NCBI GenBank assembly: GCA_000320545.1
Contig: ADNK01003479.1
Coordinates: 1 to 64,000, forward strand
Direction: 5' to 3'
Length of the DNA stretch: 64,000 nucleotides
DNA from: Bigelowiella natans CCMP2755
Taxonomy: Eukaryota; Cercozoa; Chlorarachniophyceae
Shown here: one piece after another, positions 13,201 to 24,450 of the stretch
How positions within the stretch are numbered: position 1 is the stretch's first letter
How the letters are laid out: every line of letters begins with the position of its first letter
Made by a program: the position numbers and the translations under genes
Notes under the pieces: model-generated
Database searches by the model: none
What the model saw: the letters and a program-made list of their open reading frames with translations, nothing else
Told to the model about the DNA's origin: nothing

Positions 13201-14062
13201 CTTCCAGAAGAAGATGAGACCTCCTCCTCCTTTATGGTTGCTATCATCGTTCTTTTTCTTTCTTCAACTTTTAATTTGGCCGATTTTTCAGTAGTACCGA
13301 TCTTTATTTCGTCCCCAATCTAATGATGAGGTTGGTTGTATACATATTATAATAATAATGATAATAATAATAATAATAAGGAGGAGGAGGAGGCTGCTGC
13401 TGAAAGGCTGGTGGACAAATTAAAAGGTTGTGGTGTGAAGGAAGGCAAGAAAACTGAATAAAGCGTACTTGTTATAACAAGCTAGCTAGCTACTACCTTG
13501 AGGCGCAGCCTAACACCTTTCTTCAATCTGTACGAGTTGTTGATCACAGTTCCATTTCTGGAACCTAGATCCCAAATCATACCTGTTTAATGGAAGAAAG
13601 GGGAGGAGGAAGAGGAGAAAGATACATGAGTAAATGAAGGAAATAAATTACATACTGCATAGTGGTGATGGATGTTGTGTGTACCAAAACATGATTCGCA
13701 GCCGTCTTTTTACTACGTTACTAGCATCCACTACTACTATTACGACTTAACTACGCTATTTTACCATCTAGCACCCACTACTACTATTACGACTTAACTA
13801 CGCTATTTTATCATCTAGCATCCACTACTACTATTACGACTTACTACGCTATTTTACCATCTACGATTCTGCAATGGTGGCGTGATATGCCTGGGAGCTT
13901 CAAGATAACATCTGCGCTTTTCGCTCTGGAAGGAATCCGCAGCAAACCAATGATATTTAATGAATAATGTGGTAGTTACGAGGTGATTGCCTCAAAGGCG
14001 ACTCTCCTTCCTTCCCTCATAGCAATAATAATGTGTAAATCGTTTCCTCTTCTCATTATAAC

Positions 14063-14098
<36 letters not shown>

Positions 14099-14598
14099 GG
14101 ATCACTACCATCAATATATAGTATTCGTATCTTGCTCAAGATTATTCATAATTGTGTGGGGGGCGAGCATGCGTAAGTAGTAGATATACTCTACTGCCAC
14201 TACTAGGTTCTACGAGTAACTACCTTCCAATTGTAATGCCATTTCCTCCAAAAAGACTGTGCATTCTTTTCATTCCTTCATATACTATGACCAAATCTTC
14301 CTCATTCTCGGAAGAAACTTGGGTAGTAGTAGAAGAAGAAGTAGGAGTAGGACTAGGACTAGGAATAGTAGTTGATCTTCGTTTATTGCGTCCATTGTTT
14401 CCTCCTCCTCCTCCTCCACCACCACCTCCTCCTCCCTCTTCATTGTTTTGGAAATGGCGACTTGAACTACCACCATCTTTTTCGCTGCCAAAACGTCGTA
14501 AGGGAGGATGAAAAGCAGCAGTAGCAGTATCCGGAAATGTGTTTTTCGATGCAGTAGTAATAGTGTGATTCGTAGTAAAAGGATGTCTAGGAATAGAC

Positions 14599-14635
<37 letters not shown>

Positions 14636-15052
14636 AGGCGGGAGAGGAGAAGAACTTGGACACGACAGTGAGAATTTTATCATGTCCTATCATAATATGA
14701 TCTCCGCCCACAAGACGACGCTCTTTAATCCTTCTGTGTGAAAGGCGTAAGAGGAATAACAATACTTCAGCAACTTCTTTCTCAAAATAGTGTGGGGAAC
14801 ACCATATATGTCATACAAGCAGCGTGTGATTGTGTAAATGTACACATATATGTACTACTCGTTGAATATATCAAACAGTTATAATATCGTTACTACTTTC
14901 CATTAACTCGGGTGCCGTTTGTAGATAGATCTCGAAGCAACCCGCCACAAAGTATTTCTGCGTGCTCCCCGGAAACTAAAGAATCCTGGTGTGCGTCGTA
15001 CAATTCTATCTTACCAACTTATAATATGCGGTAGCTGATTGATAAATGTGAT

Positions 15053-15083
<31 letters not shown>

Positions 15084-15282
15084 CTTGATGACAACATCAC
15101 TTGATGTTCTACGTCCAATAGTAATACGCTGGTTTCTATTCTTGCAGCTTATATCCCATTCCTTTCATAAACGGGGGACAAAATGAACGAGGTAAATTCT
15201 CGTAATTATTACCTAATCATCATCATCATCATTTTCTTGGGCTGCATACCTTGTCATCATAAATGAGAACCATCTCTTCCAT
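8716..15282 (-). CDS. Predicted FHA-FHA-PPR-COMT fusion protein (1629 aa, ten exons)
   Basis: Exons in coding order: 15282-15250, 15140-15084, 14985-14897, 14733-14224, 13925-13858, 13582-13497, 13319-13174, 13038-9283, 8897-8787 and 8749-8716. All phases agree and the lengths sum to 4890 nt. The order of domains is two FHA domains separated by a low-complexity linker, an acidic low-complexity segment, a PPR array, and a catechol O-methyltransferase-like domain. The key junction is 13174/13038. The in-frame TGA that would end the FHA part overlaps a donor (G^GTGAGA). An acceptor with a T-rich tract (TTATTTATGTAG) lies at 13039, and the split codon CG|G restores the frame into the PPR exon. 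Without this splice, the PPR start codon would lie only 18 bp after the FHA stop. The last intron is only 37 nt, so the extreme C-terminus is uncertain. The protein combines phospho-threonine binding, RNA binding and SAM-dependent methylation modules; its location is unknown. Confidence 0.65.
9283..13038 (-). CDS. Large PPR plus COMT exon (exon 8 of the fusion gene)
   Basis: This single open exon carries an acidic start with poly-Asp and poly-Lys tracts, then about eight PPR-like helical repeats (for example CFNAAIAACKASGNVAYVNK, FTYTSAIGVCEKGFYWKKVL, RTFGAAIRSCARAGQWRRAI, MNCAMAACAAAGRFEEALQM). Long low-complexity insertions follow, and last a COMT domain. The COMT part shows the SAM motif AVLDIGGYIGYSAIVMAH, the segment VVSIESDVVCSCLARILAFY and the metal-ligand motif FMDHN. 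The next exon (8897-8787) supplies LLQAGAVIVADNVLFPGSP, with the second pair of metal ligands, DN. PPR proteins bind organellar RNA and COMT methylates catechols in most known cases; what the methyltransferase acts on here is unknown. A poly-Asp and poly-Thr insertion splits the methyltransferase fold between its first strands. Confidence 0.9.
13174..15282 (-). CDS. Two-FHA-domain module (exons 1-7 of the fusion gene)
   Basis: FHA1 reads NRNQRITIGRRTSSDVVIK, then DSLVSGEHAEIL, RDLSTNGTRVNGK and RRLVGGDHIMIG. FHA2 reads GITIGR joined to AKSADVILKLPGISRHHC, then MIWDLGSRNGTVINN and GDEIKIG. Both keep the residues that contact phosphothreonine in this family: GR in the first strand, SxxH (SGEH, SRHH) and NG. 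The linker at about 14250-14680 is Thr/Ser/Gly-rich and encoded partly by trinucleotide runs. The start at 15282 is chosen because an in-frame stop lies shortly upstream and no earlier ATG is seen. If the splice into the PPR exon is not used, the module would end at TGA 13172-13170. Confidence 0.8.
13725..13875 (-). repeat. Three tandem copies of a unit that includes the 5' splice site of FHA exon 5
   Basis: The unit, about 46 bp, runs on the minus strand from the exon end GATG through GTAAAATAGCGTAG to a TAGTAGTGG tail. It occurs three times in a row. Copies one and three keep GATG|GTAAAA. Copy two reads GATGATAAAA and has lost the GT. Confidence 0.85.
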
Positions 15283-16304
15283 GATCGTGGTGGCAGCTTG
15301 CAAGCAACACGGGACGCAGATATCCACTTAGACGACTTGATGGCGGGGAATCTTTATGTTAATTGGCATAATATTTCCCTTCTGCTGCTCCTCCAGATTC
15401 TCAATAGTTGTTATCGGTTGCTGCTCAGGTGGTGTTATTAGTCAATCGTCCTTGGAAAGGAGGGTTTTCTGCATGTTCCTCCTCCTCGATACCACAGCTT
15501 CATCCTTAATCCTCATCATATATTCGTTGGTGTATATCATAGTTTCATCATTGTCATCAGCATGCACTTCCTATCCCATGGACTTCCTCCCTCCTCCTGT
15601 CCTTCTCTCGGTCCACGATCATCCGTACTCTTAGAATTTTGCTAATATTTCCGTTGTCGCAATATGCTTTTGTAGGCTAAAACGTCATACACTTTTGATC
15701 GTTGTCGCAGAAATCTTTTCCATGCCAAAATCCTACTTTTCGTTGTTGTCGTCGAACAGCAAACGCTCGTACAGAGATACTCTCTTCGTGCACCACCACT
15801 CGACAAGCAATCGTCATACGAAAGAGTGAGCGAGGAGGAGGTCAACGAGAAGAACACCTCCGTAATCAAGGCAGCAGAGGCGCCACACACGGGTAGATTA
15901 ACTAGAATAGTGCGGGACGATAAGTTGTGCAGCATATGTGACGTACAATGCTTCTCGATTTCGGATGATATCTTCATGATGATGATGATGATGATGATGG
16001 CAACCCTTAACATTGAATCAATATAACATGTATTCTTAGTGTTAAATTATTTGGATTTCAAATCATCGCGTCATTTTCTTGCACGAATGGCCAACTTCCC
16101 TCCCCAATATGTGATAAATGATTGATGATGTTCTTCTGCAGTCGGTGGTGGTGAGGACTCATCACGAGCAGGCTAATCCCCTTATCTTATCAAGCACCAA
16201 CTGTAAGTAAGTGACAACAATCCTTTCCCGTCTGGAACATCCAGTCTCGCATAGCAAATTAAGACTGACAGGGTGCACAAATACTGCTTGCAGTCGTCGT
16301 TGGA

Positions 16305-16336
<32 letters not shown>

Positions 16337-16358
16337 ACGTGGGTCTGGGTAAATTATC
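15283..16358. other. Divergent gap between the fusion gene and the Rab gene
   Basis: This should hold both promoters. No TATA-like or other defined motif is convincing. Open frames on both strands at about 15640-16010 (one with KNTSVIKAAEAPHTG on plus) are not supported by family or splice evidence. A short ATG run lies at about 15975-15999 and a TAC run just before the Rab start. Confidence 0.4.
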
Positions 16359-16516
16359 ATGCGAAAGAACTACACAGCATTGAATGTCGGCCAAGAGGAT
16401 TTTGCCGAGACTGTTGGAAACATCAACGAGCATGAGTTAAATAGTCGTTTCAAGATACTTTTCTTGGGTGATGAGGGAGTAGGTGATGATGCTTCATAAC
16501 AACTATCCCCCCCCCC

Positions 16517-16584
<68 letters not shown>

Positions 16585-17318
16585 TGGTCTCCATCGTACC
16601 TACCTCTGTACTACGTTAATAGATGCCATGGAACATATGCTGCCGTTTTTGTCTTGTAAATTCGCAAAAAGGTTGTCTTCCCTCTAGTGTTAATTAATAA
16701 CTACTTGCAATATTACCATTAGGCAAAACAGCTCTTATCCAACGCTTCTTGACAAATGAGTTCTCTGAGGTAACGTGGTGATGATAACCCTCCTCATTGA
16801 TATGTAATGAAGAAGCCTCTTTGATGACAACTCAATTAGAAATATTCACCCACTGTTGGTATGGATTTTAAGTCGAATACGCTTTTCCTTGGGGGCAGGT
16901 TGTAAAACTTAATAATATGCACACTGCTGGTGTGTTTTTATCATCAGTCATCTAGTTTGGTTTTCTTTCTCACGTGCAGTAGTCGTCTTTTGTTTGTTTG
17001 CATTTCTTCTTTTCTATTCCAAGGGGGGTGTTTTATCGTCCTTGCCAGAATGAGATACATCTTGCATTTCAAAGCATCATCATCAATACGGTGGTGGTGG
17101 TGGTGTCTTCTCATGCGTCGTGTGTTCTATATTCCGGTTGTTATCATCATCATCATGTCCTCGGTTGCTGAATCGATGATGGATGCGCTGCTCTCTTACT
17201 TGCTTACACGGGGAACATCAGAATAACTAAATTGAAGGTCACCATTTGTGGTCATCGTAATCACCAGTCTCTTTATCTTCTCCCTCTTCTCTTCTTCTTC
17301 TTACAACTACTACTACTC

Positions 17319-17349
<31 letters not shown>

Positions 17350-18680
17350 ATCTTGCTATTCCAAAATTTCAAATTGTAATAATTTGTTTTAAGTGTAAAA
17401 ATCGTCGTTACGATGTCATCGTCTACTTCTAGATATGGGATGCCTCCGGCCATCAGAAGTTTAGGAGCTTGATACCACAATATATACGTGATGCTGGTAC
17501 CATAACACCATTGATAATACCACAATATATACGTGATGCTGGTACCACAACACCATCATCATCATCATCATCATCATCATCATTATCACCATCTTAATCA
17601 TAGTCGTAATTAACATCTTTTACATGTTGTTGTTGTTATTGTTGTTCTTGTTATCGTTGTAATATATTATTGTTATTATTCGTGATTAGATGTTATAGTG
17701 GTTCTCTACGATACCTCGAGCAAGAAATCGTTTGAATCCATTGGAGAATCATGGATGCAAACTATCGAAGAAGTAAAGCCAACTTCTCAGGTATGTGTAT
17801 GTATTATGATGTCTTTTGAGCATCGAGGATGGAGGAGGATGATGTGTTACACACATTATGATTTTCCCTCCTATCCTATCCTGTCCTATCCCTCCTCCCT
17901 GCTGCTGCTGCTGCTGCTATTGCTTTATTAGATATTACTAGTTATGATCGGAACAAAAACGGATATGGTCTCAGGACGTGCTGTTACAGAAAAAGAGGCG
18001 TCAGTTAGCCGCACACACACACACACACACACACACCATAGCAGCAGTAGCAGTCGATTGAATCAATGTCCCTCAACCCACACTTAATCATCACCGTATT
18101 GCTGCTGCAGTATTACCAAATAACTTGGTGGTGGTGATGGTGGTGGTGGGTGATATGATACTAGTGCAGTTAAGCTGATGATTCTATTCGATTTATGGAG
18201 CAGCTTCTATTTTTGAATAACATGCGTGCAGAACTAAGACAGATGAATCATGCTGCTAGTATATTTATTAGTGTATCTAGGGTATATAATTTACGTAGCT
18301 TCACATATGATTGAAAGAAGACAACAAGGCAGAAGAAGAAGAAAGAGCGATGAACGACTAATCGCTGCTGACTCCTTTTAAAACAATAACAGCCGAGGCG
18401 TAGCAAAGGAATTTAAAGCATTGTACTTTGAAGTCACCGCAAAGGAGGTCATTACTAGTAGTAAGAAGAGAGAGTGTGTGTGTGTGTGTAATACGTTAGT
18501 AGATATCATCCTTTAGCGAAGAACATAGGAGGCTGCATCGCTACTACTGTTTTCACACAATTCATACCAAATCACGTATATTTTCTTTCTTCCTATGATT
18601 CTTTTCCTTTCCCCCCCCCCTTCCTCCGTTCTTTTGCTGCCACGCTCTTTCTCTAAAAATCATCATCGTCATCGTCGTCG

Positions 18681-18716
<36 letters not shown>

Positions 18717-19230
18717 TCATAATCTCGTACAATAATTGATAGGATGGAGATCAATGCAAAGAGATATTTCAAACTATTGCAAGAAGGTGGTGGTTGAGAT
18801 CTGAATAAAATAGCTGTTAGATGGTTGATGATATTAAATGGAGACTACTACTCGCTCATCATCATCATCATCATTATCATCATCATACACGGTCGTAGTG
18901 AGAAGAAAATGGAGAATAAGTTGGGGAAAGATGAGGAAGAGGAGGAGAAGAAAATTCAGTCAATTCACTCGTTTTCCCAATCAAAATATAACATTGATTA
19001 TGAGTACTAGCATCATCAGGTCTTCTTCGTCTTTGATTATTATCATCATTATAATTATTACTCGGGTTATCATCATCTTGTTTCCTAGGCTGTCTCCTTC
19101 TGGTACTCATGGAAACAACGACGATGACGACGAAAAGGGGGGAGGGGGGCTTGGCGATATCGATTTGATGAAGGGTAGTTGTAATTGTTATTTAACAGTG
19201 ATGTTTGTTAGGTTTGTTGTATGATGATGG

Positions 19231-19262
<32 letters not shown>

Positions 19263-19576
19263 CACATATTTTTCCTTTTGTAGTAGTACCAGCAGGATAT
19301 TATGTTGTTGATTCACTGACTAACGACGAGTAGTACATATAACCCCCCCCTTTATTACTACTACTACGACTACATGGAAAGTGTTATTAACACTGTTTTT
19401 GCTACTGTGTTCTTCCTTCATCAACCACCTTACCCCCCCCCCCCGTCTTAGAGTTAGATGAGCTAGATTCAGACTACTACGGAGACGAAGAGGATGAAGA
19501 CCAAAGCTTTTGCTGCAAGCTTTGTTGTTGTTTAGGTATTATTGTTGTTGTTACTGGCATCATATGCTGTATCTGA
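16359..19576 (+). CDS. Rab6-like small GTPase with altered nucleotide-binding motifs
   Basis: Eleven exons in phase: 16359-16482, 16723-16769, 16840-16898, 17222-17237, 17433-17496, 17690-17790, 17932-17999, 18393-18447, 18743-18786, 19089-19174 and 19452-19576 (262 residues). Motifs: P-loop GDEGVGKT, switch I YSPTVGMDFKSNTLFLGG, then KIWDASGHQKFRSLIPQYIRD, VIVVLYDTSSKKSFESIGES, GTKTDM and FEVTAKE. The RSLIPxYIRD segment points to the Rab6 subfamily, which acts in Golgi-related vesicle traffic. Oddities: DTAGQ is DASGH, so the catalytic Gln is His; NKxD is TKTD; exon 4 is only 16 nt. The C-terminus has an acidic stretch, a Cys cluster FCCKLCCCL and ends in CCI, a possible CCX prenylation signal. 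An alternative splice leads to other 3' exons. Confidence 0.85.
17472..17546 (+). repeat. Tandem duplication of the exon 5 end and its 5' splice site in the Rab gene
   Basis: The block ATACCACAATATATACGTGA followed by TGCTG|GTACCA occurs twice with a 45-bp period. Both copies keep a usable donor, after 17496 and after 17541. Use of the second donor would insert 15 residues in frame, repeating the IPQYIRDA segment. Confidence 0.9.
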
Positions 19577-19904
19577 AGAAGAGTAGGAAGAAGAATAACT
19601 AGAACAAGGACTCTATAATAGCGATAAATAAGAGATCAAAACAACCCAATGATAGGGAAAATAGTCACAGTGCTGCTGCAGAGACAAAACTGATTTGATA
19701 CAAATATTGATTGTATATGTGGTGTTTGTGTGTTTGTGTGTGTGTGTGTGTCTGCTGAGCGTACATTGTGTGATTGATTGGTTGATTGATTGATGAAGGT
19801 TGCTAATAACTCATGTATACTTTCTAGGAATATTTTGTCCTTGTCTGGCTTTTCTTTGTGATAAGAACAAAAGCAGCAGCAGCAGAGCTCAAAAGAGGTC
19901 GGTC

Positions 19905-19992
19905 ATATCAGTTGTGAACTACTATAATGATAGAGAAACTATACGATCATATCAGTTGTGAACTACTATAATGATAGAGGAACTATACGATA
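19905..19992. repeat. Two-copy direct repeat
   Basis: A unit of about 42 bp containing CATATCAGTTGTGAACTACT and ATAATGATAGAG occurs twice in tandem, with one mismatch. It lies just 3' of the short-form Rab stop codon, inside the intron of the putative long form. Confidence 0.9.
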
Positions 19993-20164
19993 AGAACAAA
20001 AGATGAATATGTAGGCTACATAGTTAGCATGTAGTAGATATATCGTGGATCAAAGATGATAAGTTTTGTTAATATTTGAAAGAAAGAAGACAACTGAATT
20101 TCGAGAATGATGATGGCATATATGTGTATTTAATTGTTTGTTAGCTCTCACATCATGCTGCAAG

Positions 20165-20544
20165 GCGCGGATACTCCAAACGGGAGAACTAGAAATAGTG
20201 CTGGGAACAGCAACCACGCCAATGAAGCAGGACACCAAGGCGATGATGACTCTCCATCGAATCCCTTTGCATCTTTAACAGAGCAGGTATTTTAATATCG
20301 TTATCATCATGAGATTTGATGTATAATTTGAACATACGTAAGGAGAAAGCAGCATCTATTTCATCGGCATGTAGTAGTATCACAGTATCTACTACTGCAA
20401 TAATATTAATGATGCCTTAAGAGGCTGATACATCTAATATTTATCCTGTCTCCCTCCCCTCCCCACCCTCTCTAGGGTGTATTTACTATTGATCCAGAGG
20501 AAGAGTTAGAAGATCTCGATATTGATGATGATGATGATGATTGA
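20165..20544 (+). CDS. Two acidic C-terminal exons, probably alternative 3' exons of the Rab gene
   Basis: Exons 20165-20286 and 20476-20544 encode ADTPNGRTRNSAGNSNHANE, a segment with SNPFASLTEQ, then GVFTIDPEEELEDLDI and a short poly-Asp end. They join in phase with a donor at 19535 inside Rab exon 11 (TTAG|GTATTA). That gives a 312-residue form in which the Cys cluster becomes internal and is followed by an acidic tail. They could instead belong to a small separate gene starting at the ATG at 20155. The splice sites and frame are visible; which transcript exists is inference. Confidence 0.5.
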
Positions 20545-20599
20545 TGGATGGATGGATGGACAATAAATAAGATTCCTCCCCAAGCTACTTCATCATTCT

Positions 20600-21900
20600 C
20601 GTCTTTCGATTAGCGTAATTTCAATCCAAACGCCTATAATAGCTACAATGCTCATTGATAAAATTTGATAGGTGCACGTGATATTTTTAACAGCATTCAT
20701 GAACAATTTGTCTACAGTCATGTGAGAATTGTTCAAGATGATATGCCATGTGTATAAGCAATCATCACTCGTATTATTGCACGAGGGGTAGGACTGCTGC
20801 TGACGCAATGAAGCGTAACAATTTGTGTTGGTCATTGTAAAAGCATTTGAACAAATGGGTTGATAAGTAGCAACTAAGGACACAGCATGCATCATCATGT
20901 GGTGCATCTTGCAGCAGTGTGTGTGTGTGTGCAATTGTCACACAATCTTGTCTAGTTGCACATGTTGTCTGGGAGCTGCGCATACAACATGACACGACAT
21001 GGGATTGCCTAGCCATTGCGTAGATGTTCGATCCCATCCATGCGGGCATAGGATTGGTTGGCTCCAAGCTAAAACTATACGAGCACGTTTGTTTGCATGC
21101 AGAAAGCAGTATTAGTTGTCATCCATGCGCATGTGTGTGCATGCATGCATGACGACGTGACCTGCTGACATAATGCACATTTAAAGCATGCCAATGGATG
21201 TATACTGCTGCTAGGCTAACAAAATTTGCTTTTGTTGTCGTTGTTGTCACGTTGTGTTGTGTCGCAGTAGTAGGCTAGACACAAAGCCGCCCTGATGCGC
21301 AGCGGTGTGAACAATCCACGACGGCAAGTACAGCATTTCGATCATGATGCGGCATGATTGCGACAAAGTTACAATAACATGATCATTGTGCGTCAGGCTG
21401 TAATCGATAGGTTGCCTTCTCGACTACATCACATTTGCGTCAACACAGCGCACACGCAGCGGTGCAACGTGGTGGTTTTGCTTTGATTCGTTCACACTCA
21501 ATGGCGATAGCTAGACAGCTACTAACAACAACAACAACCACGGAATGAATGGAAAACGCCGCATGGCATGTTGTACGTAGCCACTGTTTGCTTGCTACGT
21601 ACGCACGGACTAAAGTGTAGTATATAACGTAGCCGTCTAGCCGTAGTACGTGCATACACAGGATGGAGTCATCATATCGTCAGTGAGCTGTGTGACAGCA
21701 CCGTGTGCAATGCAGCTTTGGACATCGTGTCAGCAGATCAAGCTAGCATGTCTACACGTAATCCACATATGGATAGGAACACATATGTGTGACACTGTTC
21801 GCGTATGTACACATGTAACAGCATGTAATAGCGTACATCTAGACATGCTAGCATGCCGTAACCTAATTTGTTTCACTACAGAGATGCTTCATGCATAGTT
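20600..21900. other. TGCA-rich island 3 (convergent gap Rab / gene X)
   Basis: This block is dense in GCATGC, TGCATG, GTGCA and CATGC words, with only short CA or CAA runs and no credible ORF. It lies between the Rab 3' end and the end of the minus-strand gene X. Confidence 0.55.
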
Positions 21901-22028
21901 ATTACGCTTTTAAATTTTCATCAAATATTTGATACACCAACTGTTGAAGTATTACAACAACGTAACTGTTTTCATCAGAACAGTGTTCAGTCATATCTTT
22001 GCAAATCTATTCATATGCTTCATCAATT

Positions 22029-24169
22029 TCAGTGCTCCGATTTCTTGTCGGACAATTTTTTTGCGCGTGAAAGAGCTTCCGAAAGATTGAAGCGCCGGCT
22101 CATTTTGGAGTCATTATCCTCACTCTGATCTTTATCGTTATTTTCAGCAATATCATCCTCATCATCATCTTGTTGTCCTAACCCTCCAAACCATTTTGCA
22201 CTCTGAGCCAAACCCTTGTCAAGACGTTTATCAAGACTTTTGTTGCTGTTGTTGTTGTCTCTTTTCCCTACACCCTCTGCCTCCATCTTGCTCAACTTCA
22301 ATTCCGTAGCACGAATAGCTTCTTTTGTGCCATATCGATCGATGAGAATATCCGCAAATTTATTCAGACGGAGAGCGTTTGTTTTGAGAAACGGATGATC
22401 AAGTTTGTGTACAGGACTGGATGTTGGGAATACCATTTCCGATATATACCTAGTATTGTGACGACGATATTTAATATTATAAGGTGCAATGACTTAACGT
22501 TATTGAATAATCGCAAAGCACATAATACAGAATAATATGTAAACACGCTACTCACAAGACGACTAATATTTTTTAGAAAATGGTACTACTTACTCTTCGT
22601 GCTCTGGTAAATCTTCAAAGTAATAACTTAACGCAATATTGGCAATGCGGTAGATGATAGTAGCGATTGTCTTGAGATTTTTTACCCTCATCCCACCTTG
22701 CACCTGTCTTCCTATTCCCAATTTCCATGGCATTTGGATGAAGGAAACAACGACTCTATAAATGAAGAACCCGATGATGAGCATACGTTTTCTATCTTGA
22801 TTCATATATTGTATAGCACCATCACTATCTGTCTCAAGATTCTCTATTTCATGATTGAACAACCAATCTAGAGGAAAATAAATCCCATCTCTGACAAGAA
22901 ATTGAGATATGAAATTTTGCAACTGTCTTGGCATTCTCAGGCTCGGGCCTCCTTCTGCGAGTCTCAGCAGACCCTTGCAAATTGCCGTTGTACGAATCTC
23001 CAACCTCATCAATTTGCGCTTTATACTATGGCCTTCTTTTGATGAAGCATTAATCGTGAGATCCATGCTACTCTCTAGGAGCACAGAAGTTAATGGTGTT
23101 TTTAATGCCGGAATTATCCAACGACTTGCTAGCAGCATGAATACACCATAGAATTCATCAAAATCAGATAAGTGCTCGCCTTTCCGAGCAAGCTTGGTTT
23201 GATTGGCCTATTAATATTATTAATGAATGTGATTGGCCTATTATTATGAATATATGAATGAATGAATGTTTCATAATACAAAACCACCATTTCTGATAGT
23301 TAAAGTACTGCAACTTAAATCCAGTGTTTGTGGATTATCATGCAACTCTCCTAAACTTAAAACATATCATAATTTCCCATTTCCTTGTATACCAAACAAC
23401 ACACACAAACCTGTTTTTGAAGTCTAATGAAAAATATGAGCCAAAACGCAACATACTTGAGACGGATTTTCCCTTTAAAACGGTTGTTGAATGCTGAAGA
23501 AGAAGAAGGAAGGAGAGACCCCGTTTGAGGATCTTCTATCCCCTTCTTGTTTGTTTTTTCTTTGTCCTTTTGTTCATTTTCTTCCTCGGAATCACTAACA
23601 TCGCCGATGTTTAGTTGTATCTTCTCCAATAATGTCTCCCAAGGAGGAGGATGATGATTTACAGCATCTTCAAAATTTGGAGAGCTACTACTACTAGTAT
23701 CCATATGCGGCGATCGATATATGCTTTGACTCGTCGTGTTTTGCTGTTGTTGTTGTTGTTGTTGTTCTTTACTCTCACCACCCTTCTTACCCCCTGCAGT
23801 TTGCTTGCTATTATTATTATTATTATTATTATTATTGTTATCATTTGCGCTGCTACTGTCATTGTTAATTTGGTTGTCCGTGGAAAGAAACACAGGGGAT
23901 AAAGATGCTATTGATGCTGAATTTGACGGCGGACGGCACTGTCCCTCCTCCTCTCCCTTTCTTCGCGATGATGATGAGGAAGGTGAATTTAATATTCCCC
24001 TCCTGGGAACTGCAGCAGCAATTTCTTCAAGTCTCCGATTTAAATTAGACGTCAATGCTTCTTGTTGCTGTCGCTGAAGTGCTCTCGAATTAAGCATCAT
24101 CTGGTGCATCTTTACCATCATCATATCCTAAAGGATGATAATGTCGATGAAGATGATTATCATATAATC

Positions 24170-24204
<35 letters not shown>

Positions 24205-24450
24205 AATCGTGATGATGCTATACCAATGTACGTTCACTTAATGCCGACATTTAGCTGCATATACTTAACAGTAAGGAAAATTGTAATACTGAGGAAAAAT
24301 GACCATCAAAGCTATCTAACCCTTTGTTGTTGCATGAGCATCTCCTGGCGTTGTCTTTCAATCATCTTGTGCTTTGCTTCGGTATGCTTTTCAAGATATT
24401 TCTTCATCATCATTACGTCATACTTCTCCTGCTTTCCCCCCCCTACATGT
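22029..24450 (-). CDS. Unrecognised protein with helical, partly hydrophobic core (gene X)
   Basis: Exons in coding order: one beginning near 24450 after a TGTAG acceptor and ending at about 24321, then 24127-23411, 23207-22594 and 22449-22029. The last three join in phase. The N-terminal part is Gln/Met-rich and basic (KKYLEKHTEAKHKMIERQRQ), then Ser/Asn/Gln low-complexity. A hydrophobic stretch RLKYVAFWLIFFIRLQKQ follows, then a non-repetitive helical region of about 200 residues (for example FDEFYGVFMLLASRWIIPAL and KRMLIIGFFIYRVVVSFIQM). The C-terminal tail is charged and ends KKLSDKKSEH. At least two segments could be membrane or amphipathic helices. I cannot assign a family. The first exon is not located because the frame runs into a stop at the poly-G tract near 24440. 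Confidence 0.65.

Noticed and set aside
20800-21060. Paired short ORFs in island 3
   Set aside because: Short, repeat-like CATGC-driven translations with no partner exons.
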